From: Firmicutes bacterium UBA993
Lineage (GTDB): Bacteria; Bacillota; Dethiobacteria; DTU022
DNA: 9,985 nucleotides
Assembly: GCA_002292015.1 (NCBI GenBank)
Contig: DBBD01000076.1
Location: forward strand, 1-9,985
Direction of reading: 5' to 3'
The notes beneath the pieces are model-generated. The model saw only the letters and a program-made list of their open reading frames with translations, searched no databases and had not been told where the DNA came from. The translations under genes were made by a program, and so were the position numbers. Within the stretch, counting starts at the first letter, position 1. Every line of letters starts with the position of its first letter. Below are positions 1 through 6,800 of the stretch, one piece after another.

Positions 1-122
1 AACTCCCTCCCCCTTGAGGGGCTGAGCCTTACACACACTTAACACCGGGGAGGGTCGGGGTGGGGGTGAAATGTAAAGCGGTACTTGTAACATCATTTAT
101 TAACCGAAAGGGGATTCTTAAC
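1..122 (+). promoter_or_regulatory. G-rich palindromic leader upstream of cobT
   Basis: Non-coding upstream region. It contains CCCTCCCC (5-12), which pairs perfectly with GGGGAGGG (47-54), and a smaller CCCC-TTGA-GGGG hairpin (10-21). Positions 47-66 hold four closely spaced G runs (4, 3, 4 and 5 Gs, with loops of 1, 2 and 1 nt). An open frame runs back to a GTG at 60, but the residues it would encode do not resemble CobT, so I treat this stretch as leader. No cobalamin riboswitch core is recognisable, although the window begins too close to the gene to rule one out further upstream. No clear -35/-10 pair was found. Confidence 0.45.
106..113 (+). promoter_or_regulatory. Ribosome binding site that fixes the cobT start
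   Basis: GAAAGGGG lies 9 nt before the ATG at 123. This supports initiation there and not at the in-frame GTG at 60, which would add 21 residues with no family similarity. A similar GAAAGGGG precedes the next gene. Confidence 0.7.
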
Positions 123-1238
123 ATGGAAGACTACAATGCTTTGGCACAAAAACTACAAGAGAAAATTGCAGCTGTTGGGCCGCTTGACAAAGGGGCGATG
201 GAAAAAGCGCGGGCACGGGTCGATATTTTAACCAAGCCGCCCGGCAGCCTCGGCCGCATGGAAGAACTGGCAGTGCAACTGGCCGGTATTTACGGTGATC
301 TTTTCCCGGTAGACAGCCGCAAGCGGGTGGTGGTCATGGCTGCCGATCACGGTGTAACCGCAGAAGGGGTCAGCGCTTACCCCTCCGAGGTGACGGCCCA
401 GATGGTAGCCAATTTTACCGCCGGTGGCGCGGCGATCAACGTTTTGGGTCGCCAGGGTAACGTAGAGGTAGTAGTGGTTGACATCGGCGTAAAAGTAGAT
501 ACCGATTTACCCGGGGTTAAGAAGGTGCGGATAAAAAGTGGTACCGATAACTTCCGCAGCCAGGCGGCGATGAGCGGCAACGAAGCGTTGCAAGCGCTGC
601 TTACCGGCATTGAATGCGCTGAAGAAGCAGCTGCTGACGGCATAAAAGTTCTGGCAACCGGCGAAATGGGGATCGGCAACACCACAGCCAGCAGCGCATT
701 GATGGCAGCCCTTACCGGTTACGCTGTATCGCTGGTAGTTGGCCGCGGTACCGGCTTAGACGATCAAAAACTGCGGCACAAGCAGCAGGTGGTGGAAGAG
801 GCACTGGCCAGGCACGGCCTCAGCGAAGGTGTAAACGAGCCAGTTGATGCGCTCAGCAAGGTAGGCGGGCTCGAGATTGCAGCCTTGGCCGGCCTGATCA
901 TCGGCGCAGCCGCTGTTCGGATACCGCTGGTGGTCGACGGTTTTATCTCCAGCACAGCGGCACTGGTTGCTGTTAAAATTTGTCCGGCAGCCTATAGTTA
1001 CCTGGTTCCTTCGCACCTTTCGTCCGAATCAGGGCATGCGCTGCTAATGGATTACCTGAACCTGAAACCCTATATTAATATGGGGATGCGCTTGGGCGAA
1101 GGAACCGGGGCGGTGCTGGCGATGCACTTGGTCGAGGCGGCGGCCAGGGTAACCAAAGAAATGGCCACTTTTCAGGACGCAGGGGTCAGCACCAAAGCAG
1201 AGGATCACTCACTTTCCGAGCCGAAAGGGGAACGCTGA
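123..1238 (+). CDS. cobT: Nicotinate-nucleotide--dimethylbenzimidazole phosphoribosyltransferase
   Basis: CobT transfers phosphoribose from nicotinate mononucleotide to a lower-ligand base such as 5,6-dimethylbenzimidazole, giving the alpha-riboside phosphate used in the cobamide nucleotide loop; it is cytoplasmic. From the ATG at 123 it is 371 aa, slightly above the usual 350-360. Family landmarks are visible in order: KPPGSLGRMEEL near the N-terminus, MAADHGV, EMGIGNTTASSAL in the middle, and RLGEGTGA near the C-terminus. The Glu in that last motif (about residue 326) corresponds to the catalytic base known from Salmonella CobT. The tail has the usual MATF..AGVS signature. It heads a compact operon with a CobC-like phosphatase 3 nt downstream. 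No bluB or bza genes for making the base are in the window, so which base is used cannot be told. Confidence 0.96.
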   Translation: MEDYNALAQKLQEKIAAVGPLDKGAMEKARARVDILTKPPGSLGRMEELAVQLAGIYGDLFPVDSRKRVVVMAADHGVTAEGVSAYPSEVTAQMVANFTAGGAAINVLGRQGNVEVVVVDIGVKVDTDLPGVKKVRIKSGTDNFRSQAAMSGNEALQALLTGIECAEEAAADGIKVLATGEMGIGNTTASSALMAALTGYAVSLVVGRGTGLDDQKLRHKQQVVEEALARHGLSEGVNEPVDALSKVGGLEIAALAGLIIGAAAVRIPLVVDGFISSTAALVAVKICPAAYSYLVPSHLSSESGHALLMDYLNLKPYINMGMRLGEGTGAVLAMHLVEAAARVTKEMATFQDAGVSTKAEDHSLSEPKGER

Positions 1239-1241
1239 AAG

Positions 1242-1883
1242 ATGGAAGTTTATCTAATCCGTCACGGGGAGACAGAGTCGAATAGAGAACAGCGCTATCT
1301 CGGTTGGTCCGAGTCGCCCCTTTCAGCGCTTGGATTGCGCCAGGCTGAGGCGGTAAGTCATTTTCTGAGCCCTCGCGGCATTGATGAACTCTATTGCAGC
1401 GATCTAAACCGCGCTTTGCATACGGCGCGGGTTATCGGGGCCGGCTGCGGGTTAAAGCCAACGATTACCCCGCTGCTGCGTGAGATCCACTTTGGCCAGT
1501 GGGAAGGGCTTACTTTTGATGAAATTGAAAAGGAATGGGGCAACGCTATCAGCCAATGGTTAGATGATCCCTTTCATCAGGCGGCACCCGGGGGCGAGTC
1601 TTTAAAAGACGTATGCGGCCGAATGAATGAGTTTCTCACAACTGTTTCTGACGCGGCTCCTGATGGAAAACGGATTGTGGCTGTCAGCCACGGAGGATCG
1701 ATTCGGGCGCTGCTTTACAATATTTTGAGGTTAGAAAATGCCGCTTTCTGGGATATTAAGATTGGTAATGCCTCGGTTACGTTGATCCGCCGGATCGGGG
1801 ATACCTTTACTGTTGATTATTACAACCGCACCCACCATCTCGAAGATGGTGGAGCTATGGAGGAAAAAGCAGATGCTCTATAA
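1242..1883 (+). CDS. cobC: Alpha-ribazole phosphatase (CobC-like histidine phosphatase)
   Basis: A 213-aa member of the histidine phosphatase (phosphoglycerate mutase-like) superfamily. The LIRHGET motif gives the phospho-acceptor His8 with Arg7. Arg57 in the SDLNRALHTA segment, Glu81 in LREIHFGQWEG and His150 in VSHGGSIRALL complete the active site. FGQWEG and PGGES are typical of the alpha-ribazole phosphatase branch, which removes the 5'-phosphate left by CobT/CobS. The branch cannot be separated from other small phosphatases on motifs alone, so the assignment rests partly on position: the ATG follows the cobT stop by 3 nt, with GAAAGGGG (1223-1230) as ribosome binding site inside cobT. 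Its 3' end overlaps the next gene by 11 nt, which suggests translational coupling. Confidence 0.85.
   Translation: MEVYLIRHGETESNREQRYLGWSESPLSALGLRQAEAVSHFLSPRGIDELYCSDLNRALHTARVIGAGCGLKPTITPLLREIHFGQWEGLTFDEIEKEWGNAISQWLDDPFHQAAPGGESLKDVCGRMNEFLTTVSDAAPDGKRIVAVSHGGSIRALLYNILRLENAAFWDIKIGNASVTLIRRIGDTFTVDYYNRTHHLEDGGAMEEKADAL
1859..1863 (+). promoter_or_regulatory. Ribosome binding site for the Dph6-like gene
   Basis: GGAGG inside the 3' end of the phosphatase gene, 9 nt before the ATG at 1873. It favours this start over in-frame ATGs at 1813 and 1846, whose extra residues are simply the phosphatase C-terminus read in another frame. Confidence 0.75.
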
Positions 1884-2544
1884 CAGCGTCCCCGGGGACC
1901 GGGTATTTGTCTCCTGGAGCGGAGGTAAGGATTCCTACCTCTCCATGCTCAAGGCACAGGAGAGGGGACTGGAAATAGCCTGCTTGCTCAGTTTTGTTGG
2001 TGGAGATGGTCACAGCCGTTCGCATGGTCTTAAAATAAATGTCCTCTGCGAACAGGCCGCAATGCTTGGCCTGCCTCTGCATACCGAGGAAGTAACCTGG
2101 GAAAGCTACGAAGCTGGTTTCGAGCGAGCGGTTGAGATGTTGAAAGAGAAGTATTCACCAACCGGCGGTGTTTTTGGTGATATCAACCTGGAAGAACATC
2201 GGCAGTGGGTTGAAAAGATGGCCGAACGCTGCGGCATCAACTACAATTTGCCACTTTGGCTGATGGAAGAGCGTGCAGTTTCTGAAGAACTGATCAGACG
2301 GGGCGGCAAAGCGCTGATCGTAGCCATTCGCAGTGACTTGGTCGATCAAAAGTGGTTGGGCCGGACTATGGATAAAGATTATATCGACTACTGCGTCAGT
2401 ATCGGAATATCGCCCTGCGGCGAAGGCGGTGAAGCCCATACCATGGTTGTCGACGGCCCCGGTTTTGCAAAACCCCTTGCTTACAAGGTTGGCGCGATCA
2501 AAACCAAAGAAAACCACTCCCTGCTGGAACTATCTGTTGTTTAA
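1873..2544 (+). CDS. Dph6/COG2102-like PP-loop ATPase
   Basis: A 223-aa protein of the ATP-pyrophosphatase (PP-loop, adenine nucleotide alpha-hydrolase) superfamily, resembling the catalytic domain of archaeal and eukaryotic diphthine--ammonia ligase (MJ0570 type). The PP-loop SGGKDS is at residues 16-21. GVFGDINLEEHRQW (about 99-112) and CGEGGEAHT (182-190) match conserved Dph6 motifs. The family adenylates a carboxylate and amidates it with ammonia. Bacteria have no diphthamide, so that literal substrate is unlikely. It overlaps the upstream phosphatase gene by 11 nt and is clearly the third member of a cobT-cobC operon. A role in cobamide assembly, amidation or salvage is therefore a reasonable guess, but only a guess. 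Its stop interlocks with that of the convergent pucR-like gene. Confidence 0.88.
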   Translation: MLYNSVPGDRVFVSWSGGKDSYLSMLKAQERGLEIACLLSFVGGDGHSRSHGLKINVLCEQAAMLGLPLHTEEVTWESYEAGFERAVEMLKEKYSPTGGVFGDINLEEHRQWVEKMAERCGINYNLPLWLMEERAVSEELIRRGGKALIVAIRSDLVDQKWLGRTMDKDYIDYCVSIGISPCGEGGEAHTMVVDGPGFAKPLAYKVGAIKTKENHSLLELSVV

Positions 2545-3812
2545 GAGAGCAGACCGCGGGCTTTTAGGTAGTCGTAGATAGTAAGCGCTTCGCTTAAGAT
2601 TACCAGTGAAGTAGGTTCTTCGGGCTTAAGGCCGGTGAGTTTACGAATCTGGTTCAAGCGGTACTTCATGGTATGACGGTGCACGAAAAGCTCTTCGGCC
2701 GCGGTTTTGATATTGTGATATTTGAGGTAAGTTCTAAGTGTTTGAACCAGCGCCCCGCCGGTGCGCTGATCGTAAGCAATAAGCGGTTTAAGGGTTTCAC
2801 CGAGTTGATCTTCCAGGGCTTCGGTTTTTTCTACGGCAAGGATCAGTTTAAGAGGACCCAGCATGGCATAGATGCCGAAGCCGTTTTGGTTGATAAGGCC
2901 CAAGGTTGCTGCCCATAAGGCTTTTTCGGCCTGGTCGAGCGCTTTTTTCCAGTTTTCGATCTTCGCATGACTGTTGCTCAGCCCCAGGAAAATGTCAATC
3001 CGTGTACAGAGCAGCCTCAGCTCTTCCAGAATCCTCCGGCTGTGTTGCACGATTGCACCGGCGGTTCCGCTCCCGGGTTGTGGTTGCAGCAGCAGAGTGA
3101 TATTGTCGCCGGCGATCCCAACCAGGTAGGGGATGTGCCGCTGTTCCATTAGCTGAAAAAGGGCTTGCCCCACAACTTCCGACAGGTGCTCGCCAGTTTT
3201 AACCGGGTAAGGGGTATGGCAGCGTCCCTTATCGCAGGCTGCCACCCTTAAAATCCAGTAGTCCCGGTCAGCCTCCAGGCCCAGGCCAAAAAGCCCTTGG
3301 CTCTGTGACGCTTGTTCGGTTCCCTCAACCAGGCCGGACCAGGTGTTAAGCATCGCCTTGTACTTCCGCCTCAACTGGTCCTGCTCTTTTGATGGTTGCT
3401 GATCATCGAAACGATCTTTTTCAGTTTTTAAGAGCAATAGCATCAGGGATTTGGTGATATTTTTAAAACTGATATCGGGTGGGATTTCGATCAGCGGAAT
3501 GTTGTATTCGTTGAAAAGGTTAACCAGCGACGCCGGTATTTCTTTGATGTAGTGCCCGGTTTGAACAGCTACTGCTGCCATTTGGCGCTCAGCAAAAAAT
3601 TCCACCATCTCTTTTTGCCTTTTTATGTTCAGCGGTTGCAAATCGTGGGCTGTTGTTATCAGAAATTCACCGGGTTCGATATGGCTAAGGTCGTCGAGGA
3701 TTTCCAGTATATTAACCCAGTAGATGTTACGGTCAAGGCCGCTACCGGCGGTTAAAAGCCGGCAACGGCTGAAAATTTCAAGGTTCAGTGCTTCCTGAAC
3801 GGTCGGGGACAT
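2541..3812 (-). CDS. PucR-family transcriptional regulator
   Basis: A 423-aa protein with the classic PucR layout. Residues about 8-128 form the N-terminal PucR sensory domain (note ILDDLSHIEPGEFLITTA and the VAVQTGHYIKEIP segment). About 165-310 is a CdaR/GGDEF-like middle domain. The C-terminal helix-turn-helix lies at about 369-389 (KTAAEELFVHRHTMKYRLNQ) and is followed by the usual LTGL tail. Relatives activate purine, proline, GABA or sugar-acid catabolism in response to substrate. The gene is divergent from the lysine aminomutase unit, with 310 bp between starts, so a local regulator responding to lysine or a related amino acid is the natural inference; the ligand cannot be read from sequence. 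Its start codon is weakly served (GGTGA about 7 nt before the ATG). Its stop overlaps that of the convergent upstream operon. Confidence 0.93.
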   Translation of the reverse strand: MSPTVQEALNLEIFSRCRLLTAGSGLDRNIYWVNILEILDDLSHIEPGEFLITTAHDLQPLNIKRQKEMVEFFAERQMAAVAVQTGHYIKEIPASLVNLFNEYNIPLIEIPPDISFKNITKSLMLLLLKTEKDRFDDQQPSKEQDQLRRKYKAMLNTWSGLVEGTEQASQSQGLFGLGLEADRDYWILRVAACDKGRCHTPYPVKTGEHLSEVVGQALFQLMEQRHIPYLVGIAGDNITLLLQPQPGSGTAGAIVQHSRRILEELRLLCTRIDIFLGLSNSHAKIENWKKALDQAEKALWAATLGLINQNGFGIYAMLGPLKLILAVEKTEALEDQLGETLKPLIAYDQRTGGALVQTLRTYLKYHNIKTAAEELFVHRHTMKYRLNQIRKLTGLKPEEPTSLVILSEALTIYDYLKARGLLS

Positions 3813-4122
3813 TTTATTTCACCACAAAATTAATTTATAGATAACCGCCTATCTCCTGTTCGATTCAATGTTTTTTGTTGTAATCCTGCTTGCTATATAC
3901 ACCATGTATAAAAAAGTGTAATAATTATTGGCCTGTCTTGTGAAGGCTTTTAGCTTTAATTTTTGGTATATTAATAGTGGTTCTACTGCTGAAGAACAAA
4001 ACGCGGTAATTTAGCCTCTTTATAAGAAGCCCTTATTATACTTCCAGCCGCACCATAATGATAGTAATTGATCCGAAAGCAGTAGAATCTTTTTTTAACC
4101 ATTTTCAGGCGTCGGCGGGGTA
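3813..4122. promoter_or_regulatory. Divergent control region between pucR-like gene and kamB
   Basis: A 310-bp AT-rich stretch with no gene. Plus-strand -10-like elements are present (TATAAA at 3907-3912, an extended TGTAATAAT at 3917-3925, TATATT at 3967-3972), but none has a convincing -35 at 17 nt. On the minus strand TTATCT/TATAAA lies about 25-40 nt before the regulator start. The notable structure is TTCTACTGCT (3981-3990) with its exact reverse complement AGCAGTAGAA (4078-4087), followed by seven Ts (4090-4096). A smaller dyad, GTTCT-N8-AGAAC, spans 3980-3997. These are candidate regulator sites or leader-RNA stems. No sigma-54 site or known riboswitch was recognised. Confidence 0.5.
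3980..4096 (+). repeat. Long-range 10-bp inverted repeat with T tract in the kamB leader
   Basis: TTCTACTGCT at 3981-3990 and AGCAGTAGAA at 4078-4087 pair over 10 bp and enclose 87 nt, followed at once by TC and a T7 run. Inside, GCGG (4003-4006) can pair with CCGC (4048-4051), and ATAAG (4022-4026) with CTTAT (4032-4036). The 5' arm can alternatively fold locally as GTTCT-N8-AGAAC. The layout fits either two inverted operator half-sites about 97 bp apart or a closed leader RNA with terminator-like end. No experimental class is implied. Confidence 0.4.
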
Positions 4123-5163
4123 ATGACAAGCGAACTATTTAAGTTGATAACGGCAACAGGTTTGAGCTCAATTGCCATCGTGGGCATGACAAAAAACGTT
4201 GGTAAGACGGTCACTTTTAATTACCTGGTTGAAGCATTTGAAAGAGAAGCGGTAAACCTGGGTTTAATTTCAGCCGGTTATGACGGCGAAAGGTTCGACC
4301 GGCTGACCTTAAAAGATAAGCCGCGAATCTATGCGCCCAAGGGGGCGTTAGTTGCTACAGCCAAAGCCTGTTTTGATGCCGCCGAAGCCAACCTTGAACT
4401 TCTTCAACGCAGCACATTTTCTACACCGCTTGGTACGGTGCTCCTAGCCAGGGTGAAGCAGCCCGGCCTGGTCGAGCTGGCCGGACCGGGCAGTGTTTTC
4501 GCCCTGGGCAAACTGGTTGATCAGATGTTTGATTTTGGCGCCGGGCATGTGTTAGTCGATGGTGCGATCAACCGTCTGGCCTCAGCTTCGCCGCTTTTAG
4601 CCGACGGAATTATCCTGGCAAGCGGAGCATCGCTGGGGCCGACTATGGACGATGTGATCAGGAAAACAGTATATCGCTGCGCTCTTTTTACGATACCGGC
4701 CGTCGAAGGCGATCTGGCTACTGCTGCCCGGGCCGGCCTCGAAGAAGGCGAAGCGGCTTTGCTGCACCGCGCAGATTGCAACTTTAAGATCGAACCGATC
4801 AAGGCTAAGATTCCACTGCTGGCCGGAGCACAGCTGGTAAGCCGGTATCGCCGGGAAACCGAGGCGCTGGTTTTTGGCGGGGCCCTGGTTGACAGGTATC
4901 TCCGGGAGGTGATAGAACTTCGTCCTGTTCCGCCAACCCTGATCGTAAAGGATGCAACGCGTCTCTTTATCTCGCCGGAACTCTATTACCGTTTTATTAA
5001 CCAGGGAGGTAAAATTGAAGCTTTAAAGAGCATTAACCTGGCCGCGGTTACCCTTAACCCAACCGACCCTTTTGGAAGGGGCTACGACCCGCAGATGTTT
5101 TTGGTGAGAATGAAGGAGGCGTTAAGCCCCTGCCCGGTTTTTGATCTTGTTTACGAAGCCTAA
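4123..5163 (+). CDS. kamB: Putative lysine 5,6-aminomutase reactivase subunit KamB (P-loop protein)
   Basis: A 346-aa P-loop protein. Walker A is GMTKNVGKT (residues 21-29) after a short beta strand. A Walker B-like strand, GHVLVDGA, puts an Asp at residue 146. The C-terminus carries a NPTDPFGRG segment. No membrane segment or signal peptide is seen. Lysine-fermentation clusters encode KamB and a MutS-like KamC, proposed to reactivate the aminomutase after loss of its cobalamin cofactor. I assign KamB from the nucleotide-binding fold and its place 59 nt upstream of the kamD start; the family match is from memory and is the weakest part of the call. The ATG at 4123 has G-rich sequence only 2 nt upstream, an unusually short spacing, but a stop codon (TAA at 4096) and no other start lie upstream in frame. 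No kamC follows it. Confidence 0.68.
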   Translation: MTSELFKLITATGLSSIAIVGMTKNVGKTVTFNYLVEAFEREAVNLGLISAGYDGERFDRLTLKDKPRIYAPKGALVATAKACFDAAEANLELLQRSTFSTPLGTVLLARVKQPGLVELAGPGSVFALGKLVDQMFDFGAGHVLVDGAINRLASASPLLADGIILASGASLGPTMDDVIRKTVYRCALFTIPAVEGDLATAARAGLEEGEAALLHRADCNFKIEPIKAKIPLLAGAQLVSRYRRETEALVFGGALVDRYLREVIELRPVPPTLIVKDATRLFISPELYYRFINQGGKIEALKSINLAAVTLNPTDPFGRGYDPQMFLVRMKEALSPCPVFDLVYEA

Positions 5164-5204
5164 ATCCACTTTTTAGGTAACGATTTATTAGGTCATTAGT
5201 CATC

Positions 5205-5212
5205 GAAAGGAG
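5205..5212 (+). promoter_or_regulatory. Ribosome binding site deciding a TTG start for kamD
   Basis: GAAAGGAG sits 10 nt before the TTG at 5223 but only 1 nt before the in-frame GTG at 5214. The spacing strongly favours TTG, giving a protein that begins MANKLDLD. Confidence 0.72.
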
Positions 5213-5222
5213 AGTGATTAAA

Positions 5223-6800
5223 TTGGCAAACAAGCTGGACTTGGATCGAACAAAGATTGATCTGTCCAGAAAAATGGCCGGCAAAATCGCCGATCGCCTG
5301 CACGCCTGGATTGGCGACTATACAACCACGACCACGGAGCGGGCGGCAGCGCGGCTGCTCGGTATTGACGGTATTGACGCTGCCGGAGTACCGCTTGCCA
5401 ATGTGATGGTCGAAAAACTGCAGCAGGCTGGCCTGCTGGAACGTGGCCTGGTGCCCTGGCTTTCCAGGGCGGTTGTAGCCGGGGGCGAAACTCCCCGGGA
5501 GATTGCCCAGGCTTTGGCTGATGGAAAGCTTCAGGTTCAGGATGTGCCGGATTGCCCGGAGGAAAAATGGCGGGCCACCGCCGATGGACTGGCTGAAAAA
5601 GCCGCTGCTCAGATTAGCGCGGTAAGGGCGGAAAGGGAGAGCCGGATCGCCAAAGCGGCTCCACCAAGCAAGCCGATGCTCTACGTGATAGTAGCCACCG
5701 GTAACGTATATGAAGATGCCGTGCAGGCCAAGGCTGCCGCCCTGCAGGGTGCTGATATTGTGGCTGTGATCAGGCATACAGGCCAGAGCTTGCTCGATTA
5801 CGTGCCTTACGGGCCAACCAGCGAAGGATTTGGCGGCACTTACGCTACCCAGGAGAACTTTCGGATTGTGCGTGCAGCGCTTGACGAAGCAGGGGAGGAG
5901 ACCGGCCGCTACATCCGCCTGGTTAACTATGCTTCAGGTCTTTGTATGCCGGAAATATCAGCCATGGGTGCAATGGAGCGGCTAGACATGATGTTGAACG
6001 ATGCCATGTACGGTATCCTGTTTCGTGACATCAACATGCGCCGGACCTTCGTCGATCAACACTTTTCCCGGATGATCAATGCCTTTGCCGGCATTATTAT
6101 CAACACGGGGGAAGATAACTACCTGACCACCACCGATGCCTTTGATAAGGGTTACACAGTTTTAGCTTCCCAGTTTATCAACGAACAGTTAGCTTTGCGC
6201 TCGGGTTTAAAAGAGGAGCAGATCGGTTTAGGCCACGCTTTTGAAATAAACCCGGCTATGGAAGATGGCCTGCTGATGGAGATTGCCCAGGCTCAACTCT
6301 GCCGGGAGCTCTTTCCCAAATCTCCGCTCAAGTATATGCCGCCAACCAAGCATGTCACCGGCAACATTTTTAAAACCTATCTGATCAACGGCATGTATAA
6401 CCTGGTTGCGGTAATGACCGGGCAGGAGATTCAGTTGCTCGGTATGTTGACCGAGGCGATTCATACCCCCTTTATCAGCGATCGCTATCTAAGCATTGAC
6501 AATGCCGGCTATATTTTCAATAACGCCCGCCACTTGGGCGATGAATTGATTTATGCTCCCGGTGGCAAGGTGCAAACCCGGGCTGCCTACCTGTTGAACG
6601 AAGCCTGTAATATGTTGCAGGAAATTGAAAAAATTGGCCTTGAAACAGCGATGGAAAGAGGTATGTTTGCCGATATCAAGCGCACCCGGGAGGGCGGTAA
6701 GGGTGGAAGCGGGGTTGTCAAAAAGGACAGCGGTTATTATAATCCCTTCCCCGGCCTTTTCGGCGCTCATGCCCTAGCGGCCGAAGGGAGGCTTTCTTAA
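5223..6800 (+). CDS. kamD: Lysine 5,6-aminomutase alpha subunit
   Basis: The large subunit of the adenosylcobalamin- and PLP-dependent aminomutase that moves the terminal amino group of D-lysine or L-beta-lysine from C6 to C5. From TTG 5223 it is 525 aa, close to the known alpha subunit. It is recognised by the YVPYGPTSEGFGGTYATQEN segment (about 193-212), MLNDAMYGILFRDINMRRTF, NTGEDNYLTTTDAF, and a Gly-rich tail ending near NPFPGLFGAHAL. In this numbering Tyr263 (in DAMYGIL) and Asn299 (in GEDNYL) fall where I recall PLP-contacting residues of the Clostridium sticklandii enzyme, which also supports the TTG start. Ornithine 4,5-aminomutase has a different split (about 120 + 750 aa), so this is not OraSE. 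It is co-transcribed with kamB upstream and with kamE, which begins immediately after its stop. Confidence 0.93.
   Translation: MANKLDLDRTKIDLSRKMAGKIADRLHAWIGDYTTTTTERAAARLLGIDGIDAAGVPLANVMVEKLQQAGLLERGLVPWLSRAVVAGGETPREIAQALADGKLQVQDVPDCPEEKWRATADGLAEKAAAQISAVRAERESRIAKAAPPSKPMLYVIVATGNVYEDAVQAKAAALQGADIVAVIRHTGQSLLDYVPYGPTSEGFGGTYATQENFRIVRAALDEAGEETGRYIRLVNYASGLCMPEISAMGAMERLDMMLNDAMYGILFRDINMRRTFVDQHFSRMINAFAGIIINTGEDNYLTTTDAFDKGYTVLASQFINEQLALRSGLKEEQIGLGHAFEINPAMEDGLLMEIAQAQLCRELFPKSPLKYMPPTKHVTGNIFKTYLINGMYNLVAVMTGQEIQLLGMLTEAIHTPFISDRYLSIDNAGYIFNNARHLGDELIYAPGGKVQTRAAYLLNEACNMLQEIEKIGLETAMERGMFADIKRTREGGKGGSGVVKKDSGYYNPFPGLFGAHALAAEGRLS
6786..6791 (+). promoter_or_regulatory. Ribosome binding site for the kamE GTG start
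   Basis: GGGAGG at the very end of kamD, 9 nt before the GTG at 6801. The GTG directly follows the kamD TAA stop (6798-6800), so initiation is probably coupled to termination of kamD. Confidence 0.75.

Noticed and set aside
1..122. Cobalamin riboswitch upstream of cobT
   Set aside because: No recognisable B12-box or the usual core helices in the available bases; only G/C palindromes are seen. It could still lie outside the window.
60..122. N-terminal extension of CobT from GTG 60
   Set aside because: The 21 extra residues do not resemble the family, and a good ribosome binding site (106-113) serves the ATG at 123.
1813..1872. Longer Dph6-like protein from ATG 1813
   Set aside because: GGAGG at 1859-1863 is correctly spaced for ATG 1873; the added residues are just out-of-frame phosphatase coding sequence.
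3929..3944. Sigma-54 promoter (TTGGCC...CTTGTGA)
   Set aside because: The spacing between the GG and the expected GC element is wrong, and there is no enhancer-binding activator in the window; PucR proteins do not require sigma-54.
5196..5777. 193-aa open frame on the minus strand opposite kamD
   Set aside because: Composition and lack of any domain or ribosome binding site indicate an antisense shadow of the conserved kamD coding sequence.
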